Part shown: one piece after another, positions 8,121 to 15,661 of the stretch
How positions within the stretch are numbered: position 1 is the stretch's first letter
Layout: every line of letters begins with the position of its first letter
IMG/VR virus record: IMGVR_UViG_3300010885_071107
Location: 1-45,686 of that record
Source of the DNA: a virus
Strand: one strand, 5' to 3'
DNA length: 45,686 nt
Program-made: the position numbers and the translations under genes
Notes under the pieces: generated by a model
Seen by the model: only the letters and a program-made list of their open reading frames with translations
Databases searched by the model: none
Told to the model about the DNA's origin: nothing

Positions 8121-8544
8121 CGCCTGAGGTGGGAATTACAATTTTAGGATCAAAATTTGCTTTTATACTATCTACTGGTTTAGTAGAAACTGCAGATTCT
8201 AAATTTACAACAACCGATATATCTTTATTACACTTATTACAGCTATATTTATTTTCACCATTTAAATCAATGTTAATATTTTGTATATGTTTAAAATAAC
8301 ACGGGCAAGCTATAGGCTTAATATTGCGATTTAATTCTTCTGCAAGGGATGTTTCTAGTTGTGTCAATTGCATGCCATATTTAGCATTTAAAATTTGATT
8401 TATAAAATATTGCAAAAGGCTTTGAATAGCAGCTGCAGCAATAAACCATTTTAAAAAACTAATGAATGTTTTATCATAAAAACACAAAGCTATGGCTGCA
8501 CTGATTAATAACCATAAAGATGCAGAAATAAAAAGACGTCTCAT
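8113..8544 (-). CDS. Membrane protein with two N-terminal helices and a zinc ribbon
   Basis: This 143-residue protein has two hydrophobic segments (about residues 4-22, LFISASLWLLISAAIALCF, and 29-48, FLKWFIAAAAIQSLLQYFI), then a soluble domain with two Cys pairs (CPC at about 79-81 and CNKC at about 101-104) likely to bind zinc. It is probably an inner-membrane protein. Family and function are unknown; host takeover or superinfection exclusion are only guesses. It is driven by an early promoter (TTGATT, 16 bp, TAAAAT) whose -10 is 6 nt before the ATG. Confidence 0.7.
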   Translation of the reverse strand: MRRLFISASLWLLISAAIALCFYDKTFISFLKWFIAAAAIQSLLQYFINQILNAKYGMQLTQLETSLAEELNRNIKPIACPCYFKHIQNINIDLNGENKYSCNKCNKDISVVVNLESAVSTKPVDSIKANFDPKIVIPTSGDE

Positions 8545-8550
8545 TTAATT

Positions 8551-8578
8551 ATTTTATATTAAGAAGTATCAGAATCAA
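8551..8578 (-). promoter_or_regulatory. Early promoter of the membrane-protein operon
   Basis: Minus strand: TTGATT (8573-8578), 16-bp spacer, TAAAAT (8551-8556), then 6 nt to ATG 8544. The predicted start of transcription is at the ATG. Confidence 0.65.
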
Positions 8579-8949
8579 GATAGCTTCTCAAAATACCCCA
8601 CCATACGTCGTGTCATCCGATCATTATGACGCGCTAGGGCTATTAATTGTTTTAATATTAGTTTTTTTTGAGGATCCTGAGACATATTAGAGGCTAGAGC
8701 ATCCTTCAATTTAGATTCAATATTTGATAGGTTTACTAATATAGATCCTACTAATTCGGGTGTTTTTGCTAAAGATGGGTGTATTGGTATATCTTTAGTT
8801 GTAGCTCCATCGAATGATTTGGGTTTTTTACTATCCAAAACATCGGATACAGTCATTTTTGTGGCTCCAAGCTGCCTAGAGGCTATACCTTGAACCCACC
8901 GATTATAGGCCATTGTCGTGTCTTCAAATAAGGCAGTTGTCTTTTTCAC
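8575..8949 (-). CDS. Late protein with possible head-targeting leader
   Basis: This 124-residue protein starts at GTG 8949, fixed by a perfect late box six nt upstream. The leader MKKTTALFEDTT contains L-F-E, resembling a prohead-protease site. The remainder is basic, with a helical C-terminal half (residues about 70-124; LKQLIALARHNDRMTRRMVG). It is one of only two minus-strand genes with such a leader. Function is unknown; a packaged head protein is an inference. Confidence 0.7.
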   Translation of the reverse strand: MKKTTALFEDTTMAYNRWVQGIASRQLGATKMTVSDVLDSKKPKSFDGATTKDIPIHPSLAKTPELVGSILVNLSNIESKLKDALASNMSQDPQKKLILKQLIALARHNDRMTRRMVGYFEKLS

Positions 8950-8955
8950 TTAAAA

Positions 8956-8963
8956 TATTTATA
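8956..8963 (-). promoter_or_regulatory. Perfect T4-type late box
   Basis: TATAAATA on the minus strand, exactly the T4 late consensus, 6 nt before GTG 8949. Confidence 0.8.
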
Positions 8964-8981
8964 ACAAGTGAATAGGAAAGA

Positions 8982-8989
8982 CATAAATA
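8982..8989 (+). promoter_or_regulatory. Late box, divergent partner of 8956-8963
   Basis: CATAAATA, 6 nt before ATG 8996. With 8956-8963 it forms a back-to-back late promoter pair with 18 bp between the boxes. Confidence 0.75.
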
Positions 8990-8995
8990 TTTTCA

Positions 8996-9424
8996 ATGAA
9001 ATATCATGATCGCTTTATTACTATTTTAGAGCAAGATGCGCCCGTTGCTCCGGAAGCCACCCCCAATACTGCTCCAGCTGTCCCTAGCGGTGATGCCGAG
9101 AAGGCTGCAATGGCTGCTACTCTAGACAAGGGTACTAATGCAGCGGATTATGATGTTCCTGTACCGAAATCTTTACAGACAGACGAGTCTAAGATGCAGC
9201 AAATTAATGATTTAAAAGAGTGGATTTCAACTATTGATAATTTTATTGATTATCTCAATGCACCTAAACCTACATCTATTCAATCTAAGTTACATTCTGC
9301 TGGATGTGACACAATGTTTGATGATATTGCTCGCAGTGAAAAGAAGAAGATAGCTCGTTTAGCGGCTGAATTAAGCTCTTTATCAGAATCCTTAAAAGGA
9401 TATCTCATATCATCTAATTCCTAA
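8996..9424 (+). CDS. Late protein with leader plus Ala/Pro linker
   Basis: This 142-residue protein begins MKYHDRFITILEQDAP; I-L-E at residues 10-12 resembles the T4 capsid-targeting leader and its cut site. An Ala/Pro-rich linker follows (about residues 14-35), then a helical domain (about 65-140). A late box is 6 nt from the ATG. The design of leader, linker and small domain recurs in other late proteins of this window, suggesting a packaged internal protein. The 3' end overlaps the convergent primase gene by 11 bases. Confidence 0.75.
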   Translation: MKYHDRFITILEQDAPVAPEATPNTAPAVPSGDAEKAAMAATLDKGTNAADYDVPVPKSLQTDESKMQQINDLKEWISTIDNFIDYLNAPKPTSIQSKLHSAGCDTMFDDIARSEKKKIARLAAELSSLSESLKGYLISSNS

Positions 9425-10448
9425 TTTCAGATAATTTCATTTTAGCTGATAATCCCTTGAATGTATTTTTTATAATAAATTCAGGGGATATTTGTTTAAT
9501 GTTTAGAGCTATAGCAAGGTCATTAAAGTCCTTATATTTTTGACCTAATGATTTAGGCCAAATAAAAACAGATTCACCCTGATCTACTAAGATACCAGAT
9601 TTATCCCTACCGGCTTTATCTATCCATTGAGAGTCTAATACCCAAATCTTCTTATGAAAGGGATATTTTAAAAGTTGTCTATGTTGTGTTGGTGTAAAAT
9701 GTGTATGACTGCTTTCTTGAATACCTGCTACAGCTACACCATTTTTACAAAAGAAAGCATTAATAGGACCCTCTAGAATAAAGACATAATCACACTCTGA
9801 ATCTATTAGATTGTAATTAAACAATGATTTTTCGCCTCCTATCTTACTAATATATTTGGCTTTAAACTGCAAGTCTTCATTGTATATTGCTCTAGTTTGA
9901 TAAAATAGTATATCATTCTTATCATCATAAAACGGTATAATAAGCCTATTCCTGTGTACTTTATCTGTTAGGCTTACATAGAGTGTAGTAGGCTTATAGC
10001 TAGCGGTGTCTAGCTTTCGTTGAGTAATGAAATCTCGAACATCTGATACTACTTTATGTGATGCGTAAAACGATAATTGCTGCTCATTAAAAAGATTAAT
10101 AGAATCATGAGGCAAATCCTCAGCTATAAATTTCTTAATAGGTTCTGTCTTTTCTTGAAGAATAGAATTTGGAATAAAATCAAAGGTCCTAGCTTCCTGC
10201 ATGATTTCACCATTAGTAAGACCGGATACCTCTTTTATCCAAAAGAAAGGCTTTCCATACCAACCACAATTATGACAACATATTACTCCATCATCTATTA
10301 GATAATAACTACGCTTCTTTTTTAACCAGGAATTACCTTCTTTACAAAGATAACAGGATCCTTGATAAGCGTTTTGATATTTGAGAAATTTTACCCCGCC
10401 ACAATAGGCTTGAAATTTCTGTATTATGTATTCTTCGGGTAAAAGCAC
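9414..10448 (-). CDS. 61: DNA primase, T4 gp61-like
   Basis: This 344-residue protein is the predicted primase that makes RNA primers for lagging-strand synthesis together with the DnaB-type helicase. The N-terminal zinc-binding module shows CYLC (about 32-35) and CCHNC (about 56-60). A TOPRIM-like core follows, with an acidic segment YVFILEGPINAFFC and a later VLDSQWIDKAGRDKSG. Length is nearly identical to T4 gp61. The start is GTG 10448, since an in-frame stop lies five codons upstream. An early-type promoter overlaps the stop of the preceding gene. Confidence 0.88.
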   Translation of the reverse strand: MLLPEEYIIQKFQAYCGGVKFLKYQNAYQGSCYLCKEGNSWLKKKRSYYLIDDGVICCHNCGWYGKPFFWIKEVSGLTNGEIMQEARTFDFIPNSILQEKTEPIKKFIAEDLPHDSINLFNEQQLSFYASHKVVSDVRDFITQRKLDTASYKPTTLYVSLTDKVHRNRLIIPFYDDKNDILFYQTRAIYNEDLQFKAKYISKIGGEKSLFNYNLIDSECDYVFILEGPINAFFCKNGVAVAGIQESSHTHFTPTQHRQLLKYPFHKKIWVLDSQWIDKAGRDKSGILVDQGESVFIWPKSLGQKYKDFNDLAIALNIKQISPEFIIKNTFKGLSAKMKLSEIRN

Positions 10449-10456
10449 ATACTCAT

Positions 10457-10483
10457 TTTATAGAATATGTGGCTATAAATCAA
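10457..10483 (-). promoter_or_regulatory. Early promoter of the primase gene
   Basis: Minus strand: TTGATT (10478-10483), 15-bp spacer, TATAAA (10457-10462), 8 nt to GTG 10448. The -35 element overlaps the end of the upstream small gene. Confidence 0.5.
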
Positions 10484-10671
10484 GGAGTTTTTTTGTTTGA
10501 AGCTATGGGGGTTGCACTGACAAGGCCTTTTTGTATAAAAGTGCCGGAGGATGGATCAATCCAGTGAGCCTCGACAATTTCCTGACCATTGCGAGTATAT
10601 GTTTTAAGTATAGGCTTGCACGGTTGACCACTAATTGGTGATGTAATTATTCTGGGCGTTACTGTATCCAT
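10480..10671 (-). CDS. Small protein of unknown function
   Basis: A 63-residue protein starting at ATG 10671 (MDTVTPRIITSPISGQP). A longer reading frame exists but would overlap the upstream gene, so the internal ATG, 4 bases after the upstream stop, is chosen. Sequence such as CKPILKTYTRNGQEIVEAHW suggests a small beta-rich protein. Similar short proteins are common between T4-like replication genes. No function can be given. Confidence 0.6.
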   Translation of the reverse strand: MDTVTPRIITSPISGQPCKPILKTYTRNGQEIVEAHWIDPSSGTFIQKGLVSATPIASNKKTP

Positions 10672-10675
10672 ACAA

Positions 10676-10957
10676 TTATTTACCGGCCTTGTTCTTTTTA
10701 TATTGAGCCAAACACACCTTATATATTGATCGAGGTATAGTGTCAACAATATCTACTATCTTATTTTGTAGGCCTAATTTAAATTTATCTATAGGTATAT
10801 CTCTATTAATCATGTTAGGTAGGCTTAAGAATTTATGATTATCTTCGTTATCTTCCATATACACCAACAATTCTCCAACAAAAACACCAGTCGTGACAGC
10901 ATAAACCGTCTGTTTTTTGGGGTGATTTCTTTTTAAAAAATTAAATCCTAAAGTCAT
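10676..10957 (-). CDS. Small unknown protein after the epimerase gene
   Basis: This 93-residue basic protein has an N-terminal half that looks like a small beta sheet (TVYAVTTGVFVGELLVYME) and a helical C-terminus. Its ATG is one base from the epimerase stop, so it belongs to the same operon. No family is recognised. Confidence 0.65.
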   Translation of the reverse strand: MTLGFNFLKRNHPKKQTVYAVTTGVFVGELLVYMEDNEDNHKFLSLPNMINRDIPIDKFKLGLQNKIVDIVDTIPRSIYKVCLAQYKKNKAGK

Positions 10958-10958
10958 A

Positions 10959-11849
10959 TTACATAGCCTGTATGCAGTTATCTAATGATACGATAATAGA
11001 GGGTAAAGGCAGGCCTAATTTTTGTATTTTTGATGTATCTAATACACAATTAGATCGTTTGGCCCTTAAATTTAAATCTTTCTCTTCGCAAAAACTCCAT
11101 TCTCTGCGATGGTTTTCGTATCTGTTAAATAATCCTGTTATTACCTTTAAGGACGCGGCTCCTTCATTGACTACATTGTATATATCATGAATGCGATCCA
11201 GGTCTTTATTGATAAACGATATAATAAAATTACACAAATCACTTACACATGTCATGCTATTTTCTTGTGCAATGAGTGTACTATATTTTTTAATTTTAGA
11301 CAAGAAATTGCGATTATTATTTTCAGAGCCAAATATCATACGCACCCTTAGAATACTGCCGAATTGTATTTGTTGTAATTGCATTTCAGCTAAATGTTTA
11401 GTTTTAGAATAAAAACTACTATCTCTTTGATAAATGCCGAAATTTGGAATGTCTGTTTCTTTATAAATATTATCATATCCATTGTATATGCAACCACTGG
11501 ATATGTGTAATAGATTTGCCTTGCTTTTTGAGTGGTACTTGCAAGCCAGAGCTAAGTCTAAGGGTAATTGAACATTTAACTTATATGCCATTTGTTGATT
11601 TAAGGATAATTCACAAGCATCAACATTAGGATGCCCAGTAAATCCAGCGCAATTAATTAATGTTACTTCTTTATTTTGATACTTTTCTAATAAGGATATT
11701 ATATTTCTTGGAATAGTATAATCCAATTCTTCTTTAGAGAAGATTTCAAAACTTATCTGAGATTTATTTGAATCGTTGTATACTTTAAAGGCTCTAACAA
11801 GATTAGAGCCTACATATCCTTTACCTAAGACTATATAATGTTTATTCAT
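10959..11849 (-). CDS. NAD-dependent sugar epimerase/dehydratase-like protein
   Basis: This 296-residue short-chain dehydrogenase-type protein has an N-terminal nucleotide-binding glycine motif (GKGYVGSN, residues 8-15), a conserved-looking INCAGFTGHPNVDACE, SSGCIYNG and the catalytic pair YSKTK. It most resembles the dTDP-4-dehydrorhamnose reductase/UDP-sugar epimerase branch. It could supply or remodel a nucleotide sugar for the glycosyltransferases in this genome. Its position amid replication genes is unusual. A perfect 12-bp inverted repeat spans its start codon. Confidence 0.8.
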   Translation of the reverse strand: MNKHYIVLGKGYVGSNLVRAFKVYNDSNKSQISFEIFSKEELDYTIPRNIISLLEKYQNKEVTLINCAGFTGHPNVDACELSLNQQMAYKLNVQLPLDLALACKYHSKSKANLLHISSGCIYNGYDNIYKETDIPNFGIYQRDSSFYSKTKHLAEMQLQQIQFGSILRVRMIFGSENNNRNFLSKIKKYSTLIAQENSMTCVSDLCNFIISFINKDLDRIHDIYNVVNEGAASLKVITGLFNRYENHRREWSFCEEKDLNLRAKRSNCVLDTSKIQKLGLPLPSIIVSLDNCIQAM

Positions 11850-11878
11850 TCTATTGAATATATTACATTCAATAGAAT
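11848..11878. repeat. Perfect 12-bp inverted repeat at the epimerase start
   Basis: ATTCTATTGAAT (11848-11859) and its exact complement ATTCAATAGAAT (11867-11878) flank a 7-nt loop. One arm touches the epimerase start codon (11847-11849). On the minus strand a possible promoter (TTGAAT, 16 bp, TAATAT) overlaps it, so it could be an operator or an mRNA hairpin covering the start. Confidence 0.75.
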
Positions 11879-11883
11879 ATAAT

Positions 11884-12171
11884 TCAACCTTCTGGCGGCT
11901 GATTTTGATTTTGAAGATGTATCAAATATTCATGTACTAGTACAGATAGACTATTATATTCTTGCGGATTATGATAGTTAGAAACATGTACAGCATTGCC
12001 ATCGAAATCATATCCAACAACCACATAACAATTAAAGAATTCCGTCATTAAATTGCCTAATAATACAAAATCTTTTTGTTTTTGTCTACCTTCCTTAGCA
12101 AGACTCGCAGAGCGGGCTTTCTCCGCTGAGGGTTTCCTCTTTTTGGTCGGTTTTTTGCTGTGTGATTTCAT
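11884..12171 (-). CDS. Small unknown protein with a basic N-terminus
   Basis: This 95-residue frame starts with a Lys/Arg/Ser-rich stretch (KKPTKKRKPSAEKARSAS) and continues into a small domain (VVVGYDFDGNAVHVSNYHNP). The first ATG gives a 77-base overlap with the upstream gene in another frame; an internal ATG at 12048 would give a 54-residue protein with no overlap. Both starts remain possible. No family is recognised. Confidence 0.5.
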   Translation of the reverse strand: MKSHSKKPTKKRKPSAEKARSASLAKEGRQKQKDFVLLGNLMTEFFNCYVVVGYDFDGNAVHVSNYHNPQEYNSLSVLVHEYLIHLQNQNQPPEG

Positions 12172-12535
12172 TATTAATATTTAATACACCTGCACCCTTA
12201 ATAAAAAATCTTTTGCCGGGATAATAACCACTATTAGTAACATTATGTTCAAGTAAATATTGCACAAGAACTTCTATACTATCGGTTTTAAGAAAAACAT
12301 TTCGCGGAAAAAACCGACCACCATCATTAAGTTCAAACATCACCTCGTCAATTTTTTCTTTATTTAAAAAACACGTAAGAAACACAGAAGCTTCACCAGG
12401 ATTAATTAATACGGTCCATAGTCTAGGATCCTGTTTAGCAAAAAAAGCAAAACACTTAATTACTATAAATCCATTATCACGCAAACGTTTAATGACATAG
12501 CCTGCTGTTTTTACTTTATTTTTTGTGAGCTTCAT
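12095..12535 (-). CDS. Unknown protein downstream of the clamp gene
   Basis: This 146-residue protein directly follows the sliding clamp gene (one-base gap) and is probably co-expressed. It contains a small alpha/beta pattern (GFIVIKCFAFFAKQDPRLWT, then EVMFELNDGGRFF). The last 25 residues are polar and overlap the next gene. Function is unknown; T4 has several small regulators beside gene 45, but no similarity to them could be seen. Confidence 0.65.
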   Translation of the reverse strand: MKLTKNKVKTAGYVIKRLRDNGFIVIKCFAFFAKQDPRLWTVLINPGEASVFLTCFLNKEKIDEVMFELNDGGRFFPRNVFLKTDSIEVLVQYLLEHNVTNSGYYPGKRFFIKGAGVLNINNEITQQKTDQKEETLSGESPLCESC

Positions 12536-12536
12536 A

Positions 12537-13262
12537 TTAATTGGTTAATGCGGATATGATATAATTTATATTGATACTTGGAGAATTCACCTCAAAGTTA
12601 AACACACCAAGTGATGAGGCATATTTTCCTTGAAATTGGGAAATTTTAGAGGTGTTTAATAACCTCATTATTTCAAAATTAAGAGGTACAGCATTCATAG
12701 AAACACCAGTATAATCTTCGGAGACTAATGTAGCGTAGTTATCTACATTATGCCTATTCTTATCTGTTAACTCAGCATATACCTTATTCCCTGTAGATGA
12801 AATGTATACTTTATTAATATCTGCATTAAGCGTACTACCTTTTAATAGATTAGCTAATTTAGTATTAGATATGGAAAATTTGCAATTAAAATCAATTTTT
12901 TGCAGTTTTGTCATATTTAAAGATGGCATAGATAATACACCATCTTCATATAGGTGATATTTAAATCTAGTTACATCTGAAGAATATGAAATACTATTTC
13001 TATCAATTTCTAATTCTATAGGACCATCTATAAGGGATAAAAGACGATGTAATTTTTTAAGATCTGGAATATTTAAAATAATCTCTTCTTCAGGTGTTGG
13101 GGTAACATACTCTGAATAAATGATAATAGTATTATCGCTTGTAGATGCTAGGCTGGAAATTTTGCCACTTTTAAATTTAAGAATTCCTCCATCAGAAATA
13201 CGGCTTAATGGAGATAGAAAATCATTTAAAAAGGCATTTGAATCAACAATATTTAATTTCAT
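12537..13262 (-). CDS. 45: Sliding clamp (DNA polymerase processivity factor), T4 gp45-like
   Basis: This 241-residue protein is predicted to form the trimeric ring that tethers polymerase and, in T4, activates late transcription with gp55 and gp33. It shows the two-fold internal pattern of clamp domains: ILKFKSGKISSLASTSDNTI early, and a second domain starting near FKYHLYEDGVLSMPSLN and ending FNFEVNSPSININYIISAL. Length is close to T4 gp45 (228). It lies downstream of the ssDNA-binding protein gene. No clamp-loader genes (44, 62) are present in the window. Confidence 0.85.
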   Translation of the reverse strand: MKLNIVDSNAFLNDFLSPLSRISDGGILKFKSGKISSLASTSDNTIIIYSEYVTPTPEEEIILNIPDLKKLHRLLSLIDGPIELEIDRNSISYSSDVTRFKYHLYEDGVLSMPSLNMTKLQKIDFNCKFSISNTKLANLLKGSTLNADINKVYISSTGNKVYAELTDKNRHNVDNYATLVSEDYTGVSMNAVPLNFEIMRLLNTSKISQFQGKYASSLGVFNFEVNSPSININYIISALTN

Positions 13263-13293
13263 TTAAATAATGATAATGCTTTTTCAAACAAAC

Positions 13294-13767
13294 TCACGTT
13301 TTTTTTAAAGGTTTAGTAATTTCTTCAGCAGGTTGTTTGGCAGCTGCTAGTTCAGAAAGAACCTTTTTGAGTAATTTTTCAACCCGATCTAATCGATCCA
13401 CCATATCTTTGGCAATATCGTATGTAAAATTTAATTCTAATTGATTTGAATTATCTTTAGGTTGGACTACAGTTTGAATAATAGGCTGTATAGTCGGTTG
13501 TATAGTCTGTTGTGTATCTGTTGTGTGGAATTGTACAGGTAGAGAAGGTAGTGGTGCCGAAGTAGGCACCACTACCGGTTGAGGATTGTTGTATACTGGT
13601 ATATCATTTATGATTTTTTCAGGATTTAGGGTTAGTCCTTGCAATGTTGGGTTACGTGAAACAATATTTTTATCAATTTGTTTCAAATCACCCATTTGCT
13701 GCCCCATAAATTGGAGAGCTAACATGCGTGCATCCTGACCACTTACATCAACAATTCCATCGCTCAT
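13294..13767 (-). CDS. Unknown protein with Gln/Pro repeats and a coiled coil
   Basis: This 157-residue protein lies between the ssDNA-binding protein and the clamp. Its middle (about residues 65-105) is low complexity, with repeated I-Q-P/T-V-Q-P units; a heptad-like helix follows (about 115-145, DMVDRLDRVEKLLKKVLSEL). It starts three bases after the upstream stop, so it is operonic. No family is recognised; a small replication accessory protein is possible. Confidence 0.65.
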   Translation of the reverse strand: MSDGIVDVSGQDARMLALQFMGQQMGDLKQIDKNIVSRNPTLQGLTLNPEKIINDIPVYNNPQPVVVPTSAPLPSLPVQFHTTDTQQTIQPTIQPIIQTVVQPKDNSNQLELNFTYDIAKDMVDRLDRVEKLLKKVLSELAAAKQPAEEITKPLKKT

Positions 13768-13770
13768 ATA

Positions 13771-14622
13771 TTAGGATTTTTCGTCAAGGTCCTTTAGGAG
13801 ATTTTCAATTTCTTCAGCACTATCTCCAGCTGTATTAGATGCTACAGACTGTGCAATAACAACAGGCTCAGGTACTGATTCTTTGTTTATCGGTTTACTA
13901 GTTGTGTCTTTGCAGAAATAATGCTGGTCAAAGACCTCCTTCAATTCATCATAAGACTTAACAACAATGAATGATTTAAGATCATGAATACCATTATATA
14001 CTTTTTCATGATCAGTATCAGACAATCCCTCAATTTCTTTAGGAAATTGAAACTTAGAAGTAACATAAGAAGGATAATCACCCTGCTTTTCTACCTTAAT
14101 CTTAAAAGTACAACCATCCTTACCCAGATCAAAGATGCGAGGACCAAAATCAGCAGCTTCATCACCTTCCATAGCTGACATAATGATTTTGTTAATCTGA
14201 CGACCATAACGAATAACCTTAATTTTTCCGTTATTATCTGGATTAACTGGATCAGAGATTACATAAGCATTAACTAGCCAATTCTCATTACGACGAACCG
14301 CTTCCATGCGCTTCTTTTCTTCTGGTGTGCCGTGCTTATAAACCCGATAGCGCTCTTCTGCGATTGGATCTCGACCACCTTCCCAAGATGTTGGACTAGT
14401 AGCAAGAATATTTTGCCCTGTTGCATAACTCTGCCAACCAAAAGTATAATAATGGAGGAAAGTGTCTTTAGGAGACTTAACGTTTGGCAAGAGGCGAACT
14501 GTGTATGTATTACCAACTTCCAATTTGAGTAATTCTTTATAACGAGAAGTCCCAGAGGTTTCATTCTTTGCCAAAGCACTCTTAATGCTTTGAAACATGC
14601 TATTTGTGTATGGTGTTGTCAT
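13771..14622 (-). CDS. 32: Single-stranded DNA-binding protein, T4 gp32-like
   Basis: This 283-residue protein covers ssDNA at forks and in recombination. It has an N-terminal region rich in Lys/Ser (SIKSALAKNETSGTSRYKE), an OB-type core and a gp32-like acidic C-terminal tail (AEEIENLLKDLDEKS), which in T4 recruits partner proteins. The Cys/His zinc site of T4 gp32 is not visible. Length is near T4 gp32 (301). The upstream gene looks like gp59, matching the T4 59-32 order. The 47 nt before the ATG contain no G on the mRNA strand. Confidence 0.88.
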   Translation of the reverse strand: MTTPYTNSMFQSIKSALAKNETSGTSRYKELLKLEVGNTYTVRLLPNVKSPKDTFLHYYTFGWQSYATGQNILATSPTSWEGGRDPIAEERYRVYKHGTPEEKKRMEAVRRNENWLVNAYVISDPVNPDNNGKIKVIRYGRQINKIIMSAMEGDEAADFGPRIFDLGKDGCTFKIKVEKQGDYPSYVTSKFQFPKEIEGLSDTDHEKVYNGIHDLKSFIVVKSYDELKEVFDQHYFCKDTTSKPINKESVPEPVVIAQSVASNTAGDSAEEIENLLKDLDEKS

Positions 14623-14669
14623 ATGTTATTGTGTATTTTAGTATTATTAGTTGTTTGTTATATTATTAA
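14623..14669 (-). promoter_or_regulatory. G-less leader of the ssDNA-binding protein mRNA
   Basis: On the mRNA strand the 47 nt before the start codon lack G completely, so they should be unstructured. T4 gp32 represses its own translation by binding an unstructured leader; this may be a comparable operator. No Shine-Dalgarno sequence is present. Confidence 0.45.
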
Positions 14670-14671
14670 CA

Positions 14672-14685
14672 AATAGATATCTATT
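14672..14685. repeat. 14-bp perfect palindrome before gene 32
   Basis: AATAGATATCTATT is fully self-complementary and lies in the only intergenic gap of the replication operon (14623-14707). It could be a protein-binding site or the foot of an mRNA hairpin. Confidence 0.5.
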
Positions 14686-14707
14686 CATTAATAACAAAAA
14701 TAATTTA

Positions 14708-15370
14708 CTATGGTTGTGGGCTAAAAGCACGGGAAAATGTGTTAATTTTTTCTATGGATTTGATAGCCAATACCTTGGCTTTAGTAGATTTGAGGTAATT
14801 TAAGCGATATGAATCCAACTTATTTAAAAAATCATCACCCAACATGAATTTCACTAATTCCCAATCAAAAGCTCTTAAATGTTTATCAAAATCGGTGAAG
14901 CCAAAAAGAAAGTAGATACTTACATTACACTGTAATATATGCTGTATAAATGAAGGTGTAGATGCGGGTGTATGTGACAAATATTCCATAATTGATATTT
15001 TATTATCAATACAAAACTGTCTTACAAACTTAGCAGATCCGATAACAAATTCTAATTGTTCTGTGGAATCCGGATCAGCATCTTTTATTTGTTTAAGATA
15101 TAGGGAATATGCTTTATGTGCTTTAGATGTTAAGTAAAAATCCAAATAAAAAGTTTCTTGTTTACCATAAATTGCATATGGAGCTTTAAAGAATAATTCT
15201 ACATTTACAGCTTTATGGGCTTCAAAAAAATTAGATAACTTAATAACCTCTACGTATTTGTTATTATTTTCAAAATCTGAAAAGTCTTGGCGATATTTAT
15301 ATGGTTGATTTTTTACAGCTCGAGACGTGCGAAGATATGTATTATATATTAACTTCTGAAAGCCAGTCAT
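14708..15370 (-). CDS. 59: Candidate helicase loader, T4 gp59-like
   Basis: This 220-residue, mostly helical basic protein has the size of T4 gp59 (217) and sits directly before the ssDNA-binding protein gene, as 59 does in T4. The patterns NVELFFKAPYAIYG, YSLYLKQIKDAD, FIQHILQCNVSIYFLFGF and the C-terminal KLDSYRLNYLKSTKAKV resemble, by eye, the layout of gp59. If right, it loads the helicase at recombination forks coated with gp32. The match was not tested by profile search. Confidence 0.6.
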   Translation of the reverse strand: MTGFQKLIYNTYLRTSRAVKNQPYKYRQDFSDFENNNKYVEVIKLSNFFEAHKAVNVELFFKAPYAIYGKQETFYLDFYLTSKAHKAYSLYLKQIKDADPDSTEQLEFVIGSAKFVRQFCIDNKISIMEYLSHTPASTPSFIQHILQCNVSIYFLFGFTDFDKHLRAFDWELVKFMLGDDFLNKLDSYRLNYLKSTKAKVLAIKSIEKINTFSRAFSPQP

Positions 15371-15382
15371 ACTACTATTCTA

Positions 15383-15661
15383 TTACTTTATTTTATTTTG
15401 GCCCGCTTTATTTAAGTATTTTTTGATATATTTGCTTTTATGAAGAGATGGGTCAAATTGTAAAAATATACTTACTGCTTCAAAATCCGTTTCTATTTCC
15501 ATTTGTTTTTTAAAGATACCTCTCAAATGTTTATTTTGTAGGATTTTTAAAAAAATATTAGCTAGATTGGTTTTTTTGCCTGAAGTCAGAGACACAAAAG
15601 TACAGAAAGCTAGAAATGTTTCTGACATCTCCTGATTTTCTGTATCGTTATCTAGTCTCAT
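15383..15661 (-). CDS. Small unknown protein in the replication operon
   Basis: This 92-residue basic, helical protein (SGKKTNLANIFLKILQNKHL) overlaps the stop of the DHH phosphoesterase gene by 4 bases (ATGA), a sign of coupled translation, and precedes the gp59-like gene. T4 has gene 33 at this place, but no similarity to gp33 could be seen. Function is unknown. Confidence 0.65.
   Translation of the reverse strand: MRLDNDTENQEMSETFLAFCTFVSLTSGKKTNLANIFLKILQNKHLRGIFKKQMEIETDFEAVSIFLQFDPSLHKSKYIKKYLNKAGQNKIK

Noticed and set aside
10672-10749. Longer start for the 10480-10671 gene
   Set aside because: The extension runs through the end of the upstream gene; the ATG at 10671 lies just after its stop.
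15383-15661. Calling the 92-residue protein gp33
   Set aside because: Position fits T4 gene 33, but no sequence resemblance could be seen.
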